64,000 bases of DNA from Centroberyx gerrardi (lineage: Eukaryota; Chordata; Actinopteri; Beryciformes; Berycidae): the NCBI RefSeq assembly GCF_048128805.1, contig NC_135998.1:28640992-28704991 (forward strand), given 5' to 3'. Both the position numbers and the translations under genes were made by a program. This document shows, piece by piece, positions 52,301 to 62,047 of this stretch. The notes below the pieces were generated by a model. That model was not told the DNA's origin and did no database searches. It saw nothing but the letters and a program-made list of their open reading frames with translations. Positions within the stretch are counted from its first letter, which is position 1; every line of letters begins with the position of its first letter.

Positions 52301-52657
52301 TAAAAATGGGTTCAAACGAATCGGAAACAGTCTGAAGTATTGTTCTACTGTGCCTGTAAGCAAGACCACAACAAATTGTCATATTTTTGAATGAAGTTTG
52401 GCGTGACTTTCTGTCCATACAAGAGAACGGCAAGTACCAAGGCTTGGAAGTCTTCCGCTGTCAATGGCATTGCCTACACTTACCTTGCCATAACTCTACA
52501 TTTGTAACATATTTCACTGGTCTTTCTGAAATTGTTGCTCGGCGTTTATTTCCAACTCACCTCCAGCCGCCATGCCGCGGGTCAGCGCCGGGACCGGGGC
52601 AGCCCGGCATGTTGTGGCGGCTCTAAATGCCGAACGGAGCAGTAACCTTGCAGCCAT
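46318..52657 (-). CDS. cox5b: Cytochrome c oxidase subunit 5B, tandem copy B (dbnl-proximal)
   Basis: Nuclear-encoded zinc-binding subunit of mitochondrial complex IV, on the matrix side. Four exons: 52657-52561 (97 nt), 47024-46954 (71), 46658-46559 (100), 46430-46318 (113); phases close to 126 codons plus stop. Residues 1 to about 31 are an Arg-rich, acid-free mitochondrial presequence ([16 protein letters not shown]). The mature part has [33 protein letters not shown] and [14 protein letters not shown]; zinc ligands Cys88, Cys90, Cys110 and Cys113 are all present. Length fits the family (human 129). The ATG context is GAGAAATGG. The gene lies about 530 bp downstream of the dbnl poly(A) signal in the same orientation. 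Intron 1 is 5.5 kb and full of transposons; intron 3 is only 128 bp. The protein is identical to that of copy A. Both copies look functional. Confidence 0.96.
49945..50045 (-). repeat. Short repeat, empty-site homologue of the LTR insertion
   Basis: Read on the minus strand, this ~100 bp matches 51665-51709 plus 51989-52035 (cttttgtagggagaattctt, aatggag.agca, gagagataacaaccaatac, accaaagggtc) without the intervening 279 bp. Confidence 0.7.
50921..51593. mobile_element. Foldback element in cox5b-B intron 1
   Basis: The left arm (about 50921-51309) and right arm (51330-51593) are inverted copies over much of their length: ctacatctc, ccaaaatctccattgtaaca, gatggccgac, cctcgactt, ggtactgtgc, aaagagtaact. 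At the centre are perfect 34-bp arms (51276-51309, 51330-51363) around a 20-nt loop. The left arm holds a private stretch of about 100 bp. No coding sequence. Confidence 0.8.
51710..51988 (-). mobile_element. Solo LTR with 5-bp target duplication
   Basis: 279 bp starting TGT and ending ACA, flanked by GGACC on both sides (51705-51709 and 51989-51993). Read on the minus strand it has AATAAA in its 3' third (CGCCAAATAAACATTTTGG), the expected LTR poly(A) signal. A homologous site lacking it exists at 49945-50045. Probably Ty3/Gypsy-type by size and target length; no internal genes remain. Confidence 0.75.
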
Positions 52658-52735
52658 TTCTCCTTCTTTGCTGGTAGCAACAGATCGCAGAGTGATGACG
52701 TTGGGGATTTATTAAACTGTCGCACGGTTTTGACG
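52658..52735 (-). promoter_or_regulatory. cox5b copy B proximal promoter / 5' UTR
   Basis: Carries the same two blocks as copy A, AACGTCATCAC (52692-52702) and AAACCGnGCGACAG (52717-52730). They sit about 35 and 60 bp from the ATG instead of about 63 and 83. Upstream of this the two copies are unrelated. The promoter role is inferred. Confidence 0.45.
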
Positions 52736-53189
52736 TAGGTTCTCGTCTTCAAAAAAATATATTTCATGATTTTGTTTTACAATATATATTTTACGATTGT
52801 CCTGTTTACAAATGTTGGGATGAGTTTTCTCAATAGACCTATATCAAAGCAAAACAAATAGGAATATTATATACAATTATAAAGATATGTAATTCAATTC
52901 CAATTGATCTAGGCTACTCCGTTAGTTCACAATGGATTTATATTTTATTGTGAATTTTTAATTGATTTATTAGTCTTATTTGAGTACTTTGAAAACTCCA
53001 TATGATTGTTTATATAGGCTATATATGATTGTTATGAATATATATAACAATTTAAGCTTTAGATTGTTAGTGTGTTTAATTAGTTGATTCATCTGTGGAA
53101 TGATCGAGTAATGTCATGTACAATTCGACAATTCGAAATTTTGACAGAACAACATCAACCTTTAATAAAGCAAAGACATGAGAAAAAAG

Positions 53190-53195
53190 TTTATT
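53190..53195 (-). other. dbnl poly(A) signal AATAAA
   Basis: tttatt on the plus strand reads AATAAA on the dbnl strand, about 140 nt after the stop codon at 53335, giving a short 3' UTR. It is the first canonical hexamer downstream. Confidence 0.6.
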
Positions 53196-53334
53196 TGAAA
53201 CAAGTATTAAGCAGACATCATCTATTTCCCATCGTCACAGGTGTAGAATATCATTAATTTTCCTCAAACTGATCCTGAAAATGAGACCACCGATATTTTG
53301 TGATGAAAATGACTGAGAACAGAGAGAGAGATAG

Positions 53335-55041
53335 TTAGAGAAGCTCAACATAATTGGCAGGGAACATGCCATAGTGTCCGTCAGGTCCGTAACCTCTCCA
53401 CCAGCCCTCATCCACCATCTCTATCCCGGTGATAATGTCATCAGGGTCAAAGGAGATCTCTGTGTCATCCGCTGTGAAGGACAACAACAACATAACATCC
53501 TGCACACAGCATTTCGAGTTAGATTTCAGCTGAAAGTCAGGGCCTGTGTGTGTGTTGAGAGCACTTACCAGCCTGGTAGTCATAGAGAGCCCTGGCACTG
53601 AGGTCCTGTCCTTTAGCCTCTGCCCCATGCTCCTCAACCTAACACAGAGGGAACCATCCCATTGGTCTCATCATTCAAGACAAAACGTCAAGGCATGTGA
53701 CGATTCAGTATGACTATTCATTTTGGCCCTCATGAGCTCCTCTAAACACAATCATGCTTTCTTTGATGCAAGAGCTTCATAAGAAAAGGCAAGGAATCCA
53801 CACACTGGATCAAAAAGACTGAGAAGGAGGCCGAAAAAGAAGATAATCTTGAAAAATCAAGATTATCTATAGAAAGACTATTGTGCTGTATAGAAGACAC
53901 TTCTCATTTAGCTGTCCATTGTTTTGTATGCCATATATCCTCTTTGTAAATATATGTATAGAACCTGTGTATGGCTATCTTTCATGTGACTACTTTATCC
54001 TACCATGTGACTGTCTTTTACTTATATAAGGTGTTCTGATATTGGAACTGGTATGACACTGATGAAGATGTAGTATCAAAACCTTTGTCTGCTGGTGCCT
54101 TGAAAATACTTTTTCGGCCTCCTTCTCAGTCTTTTTGATCCAAGTAGTGTGCATTGCATTGCCAAAATGTCGACTTTTCAAGAACTAAGAAGAATCGCCT
54201 CAATTTCAGCTTGACCACCATGCATTTTTGTAGTTTATCCAATAAGCATGTAATCCTTCCATTGAAGTAAAAACATGAAAGTCACCAAAATTGGAGTTAC
54301 ATATTTTTCACATGACAACTGCTATTAGACAATACCACTGACTCACTGTAGGGGTCGCCTGGTAAATATCCTCATACAGATCCTCCTCTGTCCCGGATGA
54401 TGGTGGTGGCTCATAAGCCCCCTCTTGATCAGGAGATTCCTCTGTAGTTTTGGGTGAATGATTAACGTCATTAATTCTGTGTCTCAGCGTTGGTGTTAAA
54501 CAGTCAAAGCTCCATATTGGTTGTAAAGCAAAAAGGCAGTGCATGCTGTCTAACCACCCCATGAGGTATTGACATTAAAGGAAAAATCCATCCTAGGATA
54601 CTCACATTGTTCAAAGTCAAGTTGTGATATTAATGCATTCCAGTTCAGTGCAATGCAGGAATTATTTAGTGATAAAGTGTTGTAATTTACTTTTTGTTGT
54701 GTACCCACTTTCCCTCAACCTGCCTTGTCTACTTCAGTTGGTGATTTCCTACATTTCCCAGAATGCTTTTCAACTTTTCTCGATGTGACATCACATCATC
54801 TATGTCTGGCAAATTACAAGAATAAGAAAAATGGACCACCAAACAACAAAATGGCATATAATAACAGTTTTAAACAATGTTCCAGTGTGTTAGGGTGGAT
54901 CCTTCCTTTAAGTTAGGTGGCTGCAATGAGTACATGAAAATGATTGGCTGGTAGAGTGCAGTGTACCCGGGGTAGCTTCATCTGCATCATCATCAAAGTC
55001 ATCTGACCAATACTCCTCCTCTGTGTAAGCAGCATCTGAGA

Positions 55042-55087
<46 letters not shown>

Positions 55088-56657
55088 TACATATTCACTT
55101 GGGCATGAATGCTACATGAGGAATCCTAATGCTCTGGCTCTGGCTCCATTGGGGGCTTTGATGTGTATCTGACCTGCAGCCTGGACAGGTGAGGCCGGTG
55201 TCTCTGGTACTACAGGGGAAGCAGCTGCAACAGGTGAATCAGACCTAACAGGTGAGGCGGGTCTGACAGGGGACGAAGGGGCCATCGATGAAGCCGAGAC
55301 CAAAGGCAGAGCGGGAGTTTCTGGGACCAGTGGAGCTGAGGGTCGTGGATACTCCGGCTCCACCGGGGTTTCCGTCTCGCTGGATTTCTGAGACAGAAAT
55401 GGACTCTGTAATTTCCCTGAAAAGACAAAATGAAAACAGGAGATATAAATACTCAATTCCATTTCATGCAAATTGCTAATGTGAGTTTATGTGCTTTACC
55501 AGGTCTGGATGGAGCAGGGGACGGTCCGTTGTTGGGATCGGAGCTCTGCAGCCTCTGCTTGAATACATCTCTGGGGTTGAATGATCGCTGAGAAATCAAC
55601 GACTTGGCCTCCTATGAATGTTCAATGCAGAGCAGAAAGCAAGCTATATGTTTCATGTAATTTACATGTATTAACCAGAGGTGGGGACTCGAGTCACATG
55701 ACTTGGACTCGAGTCAGACTCAAGTCAGTTTGAATTGGTTGAGACTTGACTTGCTGCATGAAGAGAAGACTTGAGACTTGACTTGACTTGGGTTCTGGTG
55801 ACTTGGGACTTGACTTTGACTTGTACTTTGATGACTTGAAAAGGTTCTAAAGTCTTGACTTGAGATCTTGTGTTTGTGTAAATGACTTAGATTGAAAGTG
55901 ATGAGATTTGTTCCAGCAGACGACTGAATTTAAATTCTGTTTTCTGAATTTGTATGGAATGATTGAATTTATTGAAGTTGAAACTGATTCTAGAAATCAA
56001 ACTCATGATGCTCTTACCAAGTTTTTATCCTGTTAAAACCATATTGCATTGAAAAGTCCTAGATATTTAGTTTTCTTTAAGATATTAAATTGATACTGGA
56101 CTCTTGATTTGTTCTGACTTGACTTGCTGTTCTACATTTAGACTTGAGACTTGACATTAATGACATGGACTTGACTTGGTGTTCTACATTTAGACTTGGG
56201 ACTTGACATTAATGACATGGACTTGACTTGGTGTTCTACATTTAGACTTGGGACTATGATATTAATGACATGGACTTGACTTGGTGTTCTACATTTAGAC
56301 TTGGGACTTGACTTGAGACTTGTGCTTCAAGACTTGAGACTGACTTGGGACTTGGTCACACCTCTGGTATTAACCTAAAATTGCTGTATATTGTTCATAC
56401 TCACGTTAGCTTTCTGCACAGATGCAGCAGAGTGAATGCCTGTCTTCTGAGAGTTCATGTGCTCCTTTTGCTGCTGTTCCTAAAAGAGACACATGATGCT
56501 ATTTGTAGATATTATATATTATATTTTATATATATATATAAACTGAGGAAAGTGTTTCTGTAACTATCATCTTACCCATCGCTGTTGCTCCTTCTCTCTC
56601 TCCTGTGCCTCTTGCTGCTTCTGATAACCCCTGTCACACACATACACAGAGGCATTA

Positions 56658-56692
<35 letters not shown>

Positions 56693-59594
56693 CGGCCTAC
56701 ATTCTTTGTGTATGTGTGTGTATAAGACTTACTTATCCTGGTCGATCTGACAGGCTCTCTCCTTTGCTCTTTTCTCTCGTTCCGCTGCCTGCCTTTCATC
56801 TATGTCTTTTCTCTCCCTCTCCACCTTTTGTCTCTCCTGCTCCGCTCGTTTGCTCTCCTCCTTTCGGCGCACTTCTTCATCCCTCTGAGGAAGACAGTTG
56901 TATTAATTCACATGAAAACTGATAGGAGGGATGGTGCTCGGGTTGTATGCCCAGACTCAGTATATACTGATCTGAATAAAAGTGAATAGAAACCTGAGCT
57001 TGGGCCCAGAAGTTGTCCTTGTTGGTTTTCTGGATCTCTTCCACAGCATTGGTTTTCTGGTATACAGAACCCTATAATAACAGCAGAGTATTAGTTATTA
57101 TATTTCTGTCGTCATTTATTTGTGAAAGTGCATGTTATGCCCAAAGGCCCAAAATGTGGTCTATAACAGGTTGTCCACTGGACATTACATGAAGTGTGTG
57201 TGTGTGTGTGTGTGTGTGTGTTCTCACCACAGGTCCCCTGGGCACATCTCTGTACTCCTGCGTTTCTTTGTGAAAATTAAAGTTGGCTCCCGACGCCTTG
57301 GCCACTTTAGCCAAGATGGTCTCCGGCTCCACGTCGTCCTCTGCCCGAGCGTTTATGGTCACATGAGCTCCCTGTGGTCACACATATTTCAGTGCTAGTC
57401 AGTGGGCCTGTGTCATTATTAGGGGTTTCCCACAGCTGCACTGACAGAATGGGATGGAGCTAGAAATGGGTTTTTAGGAATGTTCTATTTAAGGGAGAGA
57501 GGGGATTTGAAATTTGAAATATCTTCAGAAAGCTTAATGGTTTTCAAACGCAATCTCAGTGAGAGTCATAGTGAGAAATTAGAATCAAATTGAATTTTGT
57601 TTTAACTTTATTTATATATTATTGTTGAATTGAACAGTAAAATATAATGCTTTTTTAAATGTCCTGCATAGCCCAGTAACATATGCACATGTTGGCTGCT
57701 TAACATTAGCTCTAAACCACATGACAAATCAAAGGCTTGGAATTTACTCAGGCAAATATGCATTTTGATTATGTATATATTTCTTTAAATGTACCACATA
57801 GCCTAATTCACAGTTCTATAAGTCACTTGCTGTCTATACTATTTCAGATGAGAATGACATTTGTAAATACTGTGTTGTCAGGATTCCAAAATTTTGACTT
57901 TTTGGTACTAGTACTATGGTTTTGGTACACAAACAATATATCACAGGAACATTTTTTAAAATAAATTAGCACAGAGTAAGACTTTTGTGGTTTGAAATGC
58001 AATAATTATACAGGTAGCCTACTTTGTTTAATTTATTTATTCATTCACTCATTTATTTATTTATTTTCAGCAAAAAGACAGTCATAGTAACTTTAAAGAG
58101 GAGGAACTGAAACTTCAGAAAATGTTTCCCATTGGACAGATTTTGCTGTTGTGTAACTTCCTTGGTCTTGTGCTAACAGCAAAACAGCAAGGTTGTCAGG
58201 ATGGAGCACAAATGTCTCTTGTCTAGTAGGTGGTTTCACAATGTGGAAATAAATTATATGAACTGAAAACTGACTTGGCCAGTTGGTCAGACACAAAGCC
58301 TTTTCTTTACACTCAGTAAAGACAAACTTATATGATCTCTCTTGAAACAGTGTGTCTTAAAAATCAGCCTTTCTTACTTAGTTAGTGCTTGCTAGCAGTG
58401 CGTAGAGGGCAGTTAAATTGTGTTTGCAGAGGTGTGACCAAGTCAACTTTGCTTGAGTCCTAAGTCAGTCTCAAGTCTTGAGGCACAATTCTCAAGTCAA
58501 GTCTCAAGTCTAAAAGTAGAACAGCAAGTCAAGTCAGAACAAGTCAAGAGTCCAGTATCAATTTAATATCTTAAAGAAAACTAAATATCTAGGACTTTTC
58601 AATGCAATATGGTTTTAACAGGATAAAAACTTGGTAAGAGCATCATGAGTTTGATTTCTAGAATCAGTTTCAACTTCAATAAATTAAATCATTCCATACA
58701 AATTCAGAAAACAGAATTTAAATTCAGTCGTCTGCTGGAACAAATCTCATCACTTTCAATCCAAGTCATTTACACAAACACAAGATCTCAAGTCAAGACT
58801 TTAGAAACCTTTTCAAGTCATCAAAGTACAAGTCAGAGTCAAGTCCCAAGTCACCAGAACCCAAGTCAAGTCAAGTCTCAAGTCTTCTCTTCATGCATCA
58901 AGTCAAGTGTCAAGCAATTAAAGTTGTGACTCGAGTCTGACTCGAATCCAAGTCATGTGACTCGAGTCCCCGCCTCTGTGTGTTTGTGATAGAGGGAGGA
59001 TCATGCAGAGTACAAGAGGGGACACTTTTTTTGCCAAGTTGTATTATACAGACTGGCTGCAGTTAGGAAGGTGAGAGTGAATGGACAGCAAAGTCTTATG
59101 AAGACCAGTAGACACTGAGTTTGATAAATGCTTCAGGAGATTTGTAATGATCGCCGTTTTTTTTCTAAATAAATATTAAGCAACAAACAAGAGGTACACT
59201 ATGGATATATAGCATTTTCGAGGGAAAATGTTCAGTTAAAACTTGAGGAGGTCAGACTCACCTTCAGGAAGTTGGCAACTGAGCTCACATGGTTGGCACA
59301 TATGCCTTTCCGAGAGTCCTTCACACCTTCACCTGTCTGTTGTGACACACACACGCACACACATACACACATACACACACACCATGCCAACAAGGACTTG
59401 AGGGGGGTCTTTGTACATGTTTGTGTATTATCATTGTTTGTTTTTTGCATGTGTCTTGTGAATCGTATATCTGTGTGTCTTACCCAGTTTATGAGGACAT
59501 ATTTAGGCAGACCAGAATTGGGGTCTTGGACACGACAGAAAGCGTACATCACCTTCCCACTGCTTAGCTCCTCTACCATCTCCTCTAATCCACC

Positions 59595-59625
<31 letters not shown>

Positions 59626-60068
59626 ATGAAAAAATACTACAAATATTTAGTTATACTCAAGAGTATAACCCTTTTCTAAATCAGAATCAGTGACACTTTT
59701 GCTACTTATTCCATTGATCAGATCTTACCTCCCTTTTCTGCCAGGCGCATATCATTGCTATTCCCTTCATACGTGAACAGGGCCCTGAAGACACCCAAAG
59801 GTGTCAAAAAAAAAATGGTTATGTATGTGGGAATGTGATTTTGAGAATGCAAATTACAGACAAAGACACAGAGAAAGTGCAAAATTGCAATCTGTCACAA
59901 TAAAACAATCCTTCTCTCTGTTACGTATGCCAACTTGCAATATTGCAGTGGGATTACGTGACGTTTGAGCAATAAGGGAACTCACCAGTTTGTATCTGCC
60001 TTGGTGTCTACCACTTCGTTATAAGCGGCCATGAGAGCAGGACCATTCTTACTCAAATTGACCGCCAT
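53335..60068 (-). CDS. dbnl: Drebrin-like protein (mAbp1/HIP-55), 15 coding exons
   Basis: Actin-binding adaptor linking F-actin to endocytosis and receptor signalling through its SH3 domain. Exons in transcription order: 60068-59986, 59784-59729, 59596-59484, 59336-59262, 57371-57228, 57071-56994, 56884-56733, 56630-56576, 56479-56405, 55611-55500, 55416-55174, 55035-54967, 54441-54347, 53638-53569, 53471-53335. All have AG/GT borders and matching phases, giving 1557 nt and 518 residues (human about 430). The start ATG has A at -3 and G at +4 and begins [16 protein letters not shown] domain lies at about residues 1-133 ([10 protein letters not shown] and [14 protein letters not shown] visible); a Glu/Arg/Lys/Gln-rich helical segment at 184-277; a Pro/Ser linker with repeated SPV at 315-395; acidic Tyr motifs ([13 protein letters not shown]) at about 400-448; SH3 at 463-518 ([21 protein letters not shown]). 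The exon 13 acceptor is weak but is the only one in phase. Gene identity is very secure; the linker exons are less so. Confidence 0.96.
53801..54148. mobile_element. MITE with ~36-bp TIRs in dbnl intron 13
   Basis: ctggatcaaaaagactgaga...ggaggccgaaaaag at 53805-53839 recurs inverted at 54109-54145. The interior (348 bp) contains gatgaagatgtagtatcaaa and no reading frame. Superfamily not assigned. Confidence 0.7.
54247..54330 (+). repeat. Interspersed repeat fragment (also at 115-230)
   Basis: Second copy of the unit at 115-230, same orientation, in dbnl intron 13 close to exon 13. Confidence 0.5.
55038..55083 (+). repeat. (AG)n tract forming the exon 12 acceptor
   Basis: On the dbnl strand this is (CT)n directly before CAG|exon 12, so the microsatellite supplies the pyrimidine tract of that splice site. 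Confidence 0.85.
55676..56366. mobile_element. hAT MITE 1 in dbnl intron 9
   Basis: 691 bp, starting CAGAGGTGGGGACTCGAGTC and ending cacacctctg, flanked by perfect 8-bp target duplications GTATTAAC (55668-55675, 56367-56374), diagnostic of hAT. It contains a ~52-bp tandem repeat (56116 to about 56310) rich in gacttgact. Opposite in orientation to the copy at 58427-58978. Confidence 0.92.
56631..56732 (-). other. dbnl intron 7 with complementary AC and UG tracts at its ends
   Basis: A 102-nt intron. On the transcript, a 14-nt CACACACATACACA (56720-56707) starts 12 nt after the GT. Its exact complement TGTGTATGTGTGTG (56648-56635) ends right before the terminal ACAG. A longer (UG) run (56660-56692) lies between them. 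There is no ordinary pyrimidine tract. Paired, the stem would bring donor and acceptor together. Confidence 0.75.
57194..57221 (+). repeat. (GT)n tract at the dbnl exon 5 donor
   Basis: On the transcript (CA)n follows GUGAGAA directly; intron 5 has no UG partner at its 3' end. Confidence 0.85.
58427..58978. mobile_element. hAT MITE 2 in dbnl intron 4
   Basis: 552 bp, CAGAGGTGTG to cgcctctg, flanked by perfect 8-bp TGTGTTTG duplications (58419-58426, 58979-58986). Inverted relative to MITE 1 and shares hundreds of bases with it, but lacks most of its internal tandem repeat. Confidence 0.92.
59344..59382 (+). repeat. (CA)n tract at the dbnl exon 4 acceptor
   Basis: On the transcript this is an imperfect (UG)n ending 8 nt before exon 4. 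The 8-mer UGUGUGUC (59351-59344) is complementary to GACACACA (59479-59472) at the donor of the same intron. Confidence 0.8.
59599..59626 (+). repeat. (CA)14 tract at the dbnl exon 3 acceptor
   Basis: On the transcript this is (UG)14 running straight into UAG|exon 3, with no poly-U tract. Confidence 0.85.
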
Positions 60069-60575
60069 CCTTCCCTTGTTTCTTGTCCAGTCAGCATTCA
60101 CAGTCCAAATAGTCTGTCAGTAATATCTGTGTCCCACAGATCCAACTGCAAACCAGATCCAGCAGCCTCAGCAGGTGGGGCGAAATGTGATCGACAGCAG
60201 GACAGGTCGCTAGAAAATCCACAACACTGATGGATAAAAGAATGATAAAAATAAGAATAAAAATAAAAAATCCACAGTATGCTAGAAAATGGCCGGAATG
60301 ACTGCGCTTGTGAATTTATTGTGATTTGCCGAGCAGATTTTCCTCTAATGTGTCAAACCAGTTGGGGTAGAAGTTCAGAACCTGAACAACCACATTCTTT
60401 AAGAAGTGACTTCCCTCTGGGTTACTCCCCTTTCATCCTTCAATAGGCAAGTCATGTATCTGAATGAGGAAATCCACCTTCATTCATTTTGAGTGTCCTC
60501 CCCAAGTTGTGGCCCCCGCTGGTAATCAAGAAAAGTATGGAGACAATATATGTGTGTAGAATGTAGTTCGGCAGC

Positions 60576-60633
<58 letters not shown>
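60576..60633 (+). repeat. (GT)n(GA)n compound microsatellite
   Basis: About 19 GT units followed by about 9 GA units, 500 bp upstream of dbnl. Confidence 0.95.
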
Positions 60634-61022
60634 TCCAGAGGGTTTACTGCATGGCCATTTTCTTACATAGTTAAGTGCTTCAAAATGAAAGAAATACACA
60701 AACATAATAATAATCTATAAAAAATGGAAGGCTTGCACTGTTGACTCCATTAATACATATAGCTTATTAAAACCCACTAAAAAAATTCAGTAACCATTTT
60801 ACACTTTACTACTAAAACAGTACCACCACAGTATAACTGAATTAATTATTAGTCTATTAGCATATAGACTGTGCAATGCGAACCCCAAAACACATCAAAA
60901 GTCAATGGCATTTAGTAAAGCAAAATAAGAAATTCTGGTTATGTTTAATTTTTAATGTAATACCTTTTAATTACCATATAGAGAAATCCTCTTTTCTCCC
61001 CCCCCCCCCTCCCTCCACAGGG

Positions 61023-61040
61023 AGGTCAGAGGTCAGGTCA
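61023..61040 (+). promoter_or_regulatory. DR1-type nuclear receptor motif
   Basis: AGGTCA-G-AGGTCA, two perfect half sites spaced by one base, followed at once by GGTCA. Matches RXR heterodimer/HNF4/COUP-TF sites. About 950 bp upstream of the dbnl ATG. Binding is not shown. Confidence 0.35.
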
Positions 61041-61785
61041 TCCTGTTGAAGGCCGGTCTCTGTCACCACCGGACCGACTTGCTGCCCCACACATGTACCA
61101 TGTAGGGTCGGCCTGAAGGTGGAGCTGTGGCATCATGTCTGGGATGAAAAGCACTCTTGCCCCAAGAGACTCAACCCTGTCCCTCATTGTGCTGTTGCAT
61201 TCACTCAGTTCTATGTCTCAGTATTCTGAATTTGACTGTGAGTGCATTTCATTTGTGCTTGTGGCCCCATCTCCAAAAAGTTAGCAGTAATAGAACAAGA
61301 ATCTGGTGATTATCTCATGTATCTCGTAGCATCTGCACAACTTTTTTCCTCTGCATAGCCAATGTACCTCTGGAACACTCTTTCTCATATACAGTATACA
61401 CACCCACACACAAGCACACGCCACACCACACACCACGGGACATCTTCAAAGTTTCATCTTCAGCGACAACCTTCGTATTTTTTTTTTTAGCCATATTGAG
61501 TTTGTTTTTCTCATTCAGGAGCAGGGCGAGTCATGGGTCAGCCTGCGGTCTGTGTGTTTGACAGATGTGACTCAGAAACAGGAGCAGCCACCTACTGATA
61601 CAATAGCAGTAACAGGGATCATCCCCGGGTCAATGTAATAGCGCCTAGAGGGCTGTCAGTGATAGTTCTGTGTGTTTGTGTGTGTGTGTGTGTGGTTGTG
61701 CTCTCCGATAAACAGTTGCTCTACTCAGACAGAGATGCCCCGCCCTACCTCTGGGCTGCATTGTTTGTGTATGAGTGTGTGCTGT

Positions 61786-61851
61786 GGTGTGTGTGTGTGT
61801 GGGGGGGGAGTGGGGGGGGGTGGGGGGTTGGGGGGGGGCGTGGGTGTGTAT
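61786..61851 (+). repeat. (GT)n followed by G-runs
   Basis: Contains G8, G9, G6 and G9 runs separated by 1-2 bases from 61801: a potential G-quadruplex. Purine bias is confined to this short stretch. Confidence 0.85.
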
Positions 61852-61999
61852 ATATATGTGAGAAAGACACTCTTCTAGACACTAGTACTACATTTTCACA
61901 TTTTCCTCTCTATCTTCTATACTCCCCTCATCATAATCCCATTTGCCAGTCCTATGCTATTTTGTTGACATTAATTCAATTACACAGCTTCTCCCCTAT

Positions 62000-62002
<3 letters not shown>

Positions 62003-62044
<42 letters not shown>
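62003..62044 (+). repeat. (CA)21 microsatellite
   Basis: Pure CA run; followed about 100 bp later by an ~80-bp pyrimidine-rich stretch (62148-62230). Confidence 0.95.

Positions 62045-62047
<3 letters not shown>

Larger units (their letters stand above)
44640..52735 (-). repeat. Tandem segmental duplication, unit B (cox5b copy B)
   Basis: Partner of unit A, head-to-tail. The left flank includes about 180 bp at roughly 45040-45220 absent from unit A. Blocks near exons are far more alike (97-99% by eye) than the outer flank. Intron 1 (47025-52560) does not align with unit A beyond the exon 1 border. Confidence 0.9.

Noticed and set aside
37010..52735. cox5b duplication as an assembly artefact
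   Set aside because: Not fully excluded, but unrelated first introns, different promoters and copy-specific insertions make haplotype duplication unlikely.
59272..59679. 135-codon plus frame across dbnl exons 3-4
   Set aside because: Antisense shadow of dbnl exons joined by CA repeats.
61013..61101. Possible plus-strand terminal exon after a ctccctccacag acceptor
   Set aside because: About 28 codons then TAG, no recognisable protein and no partner exons; the poly-C run makes a false acceptor likely.
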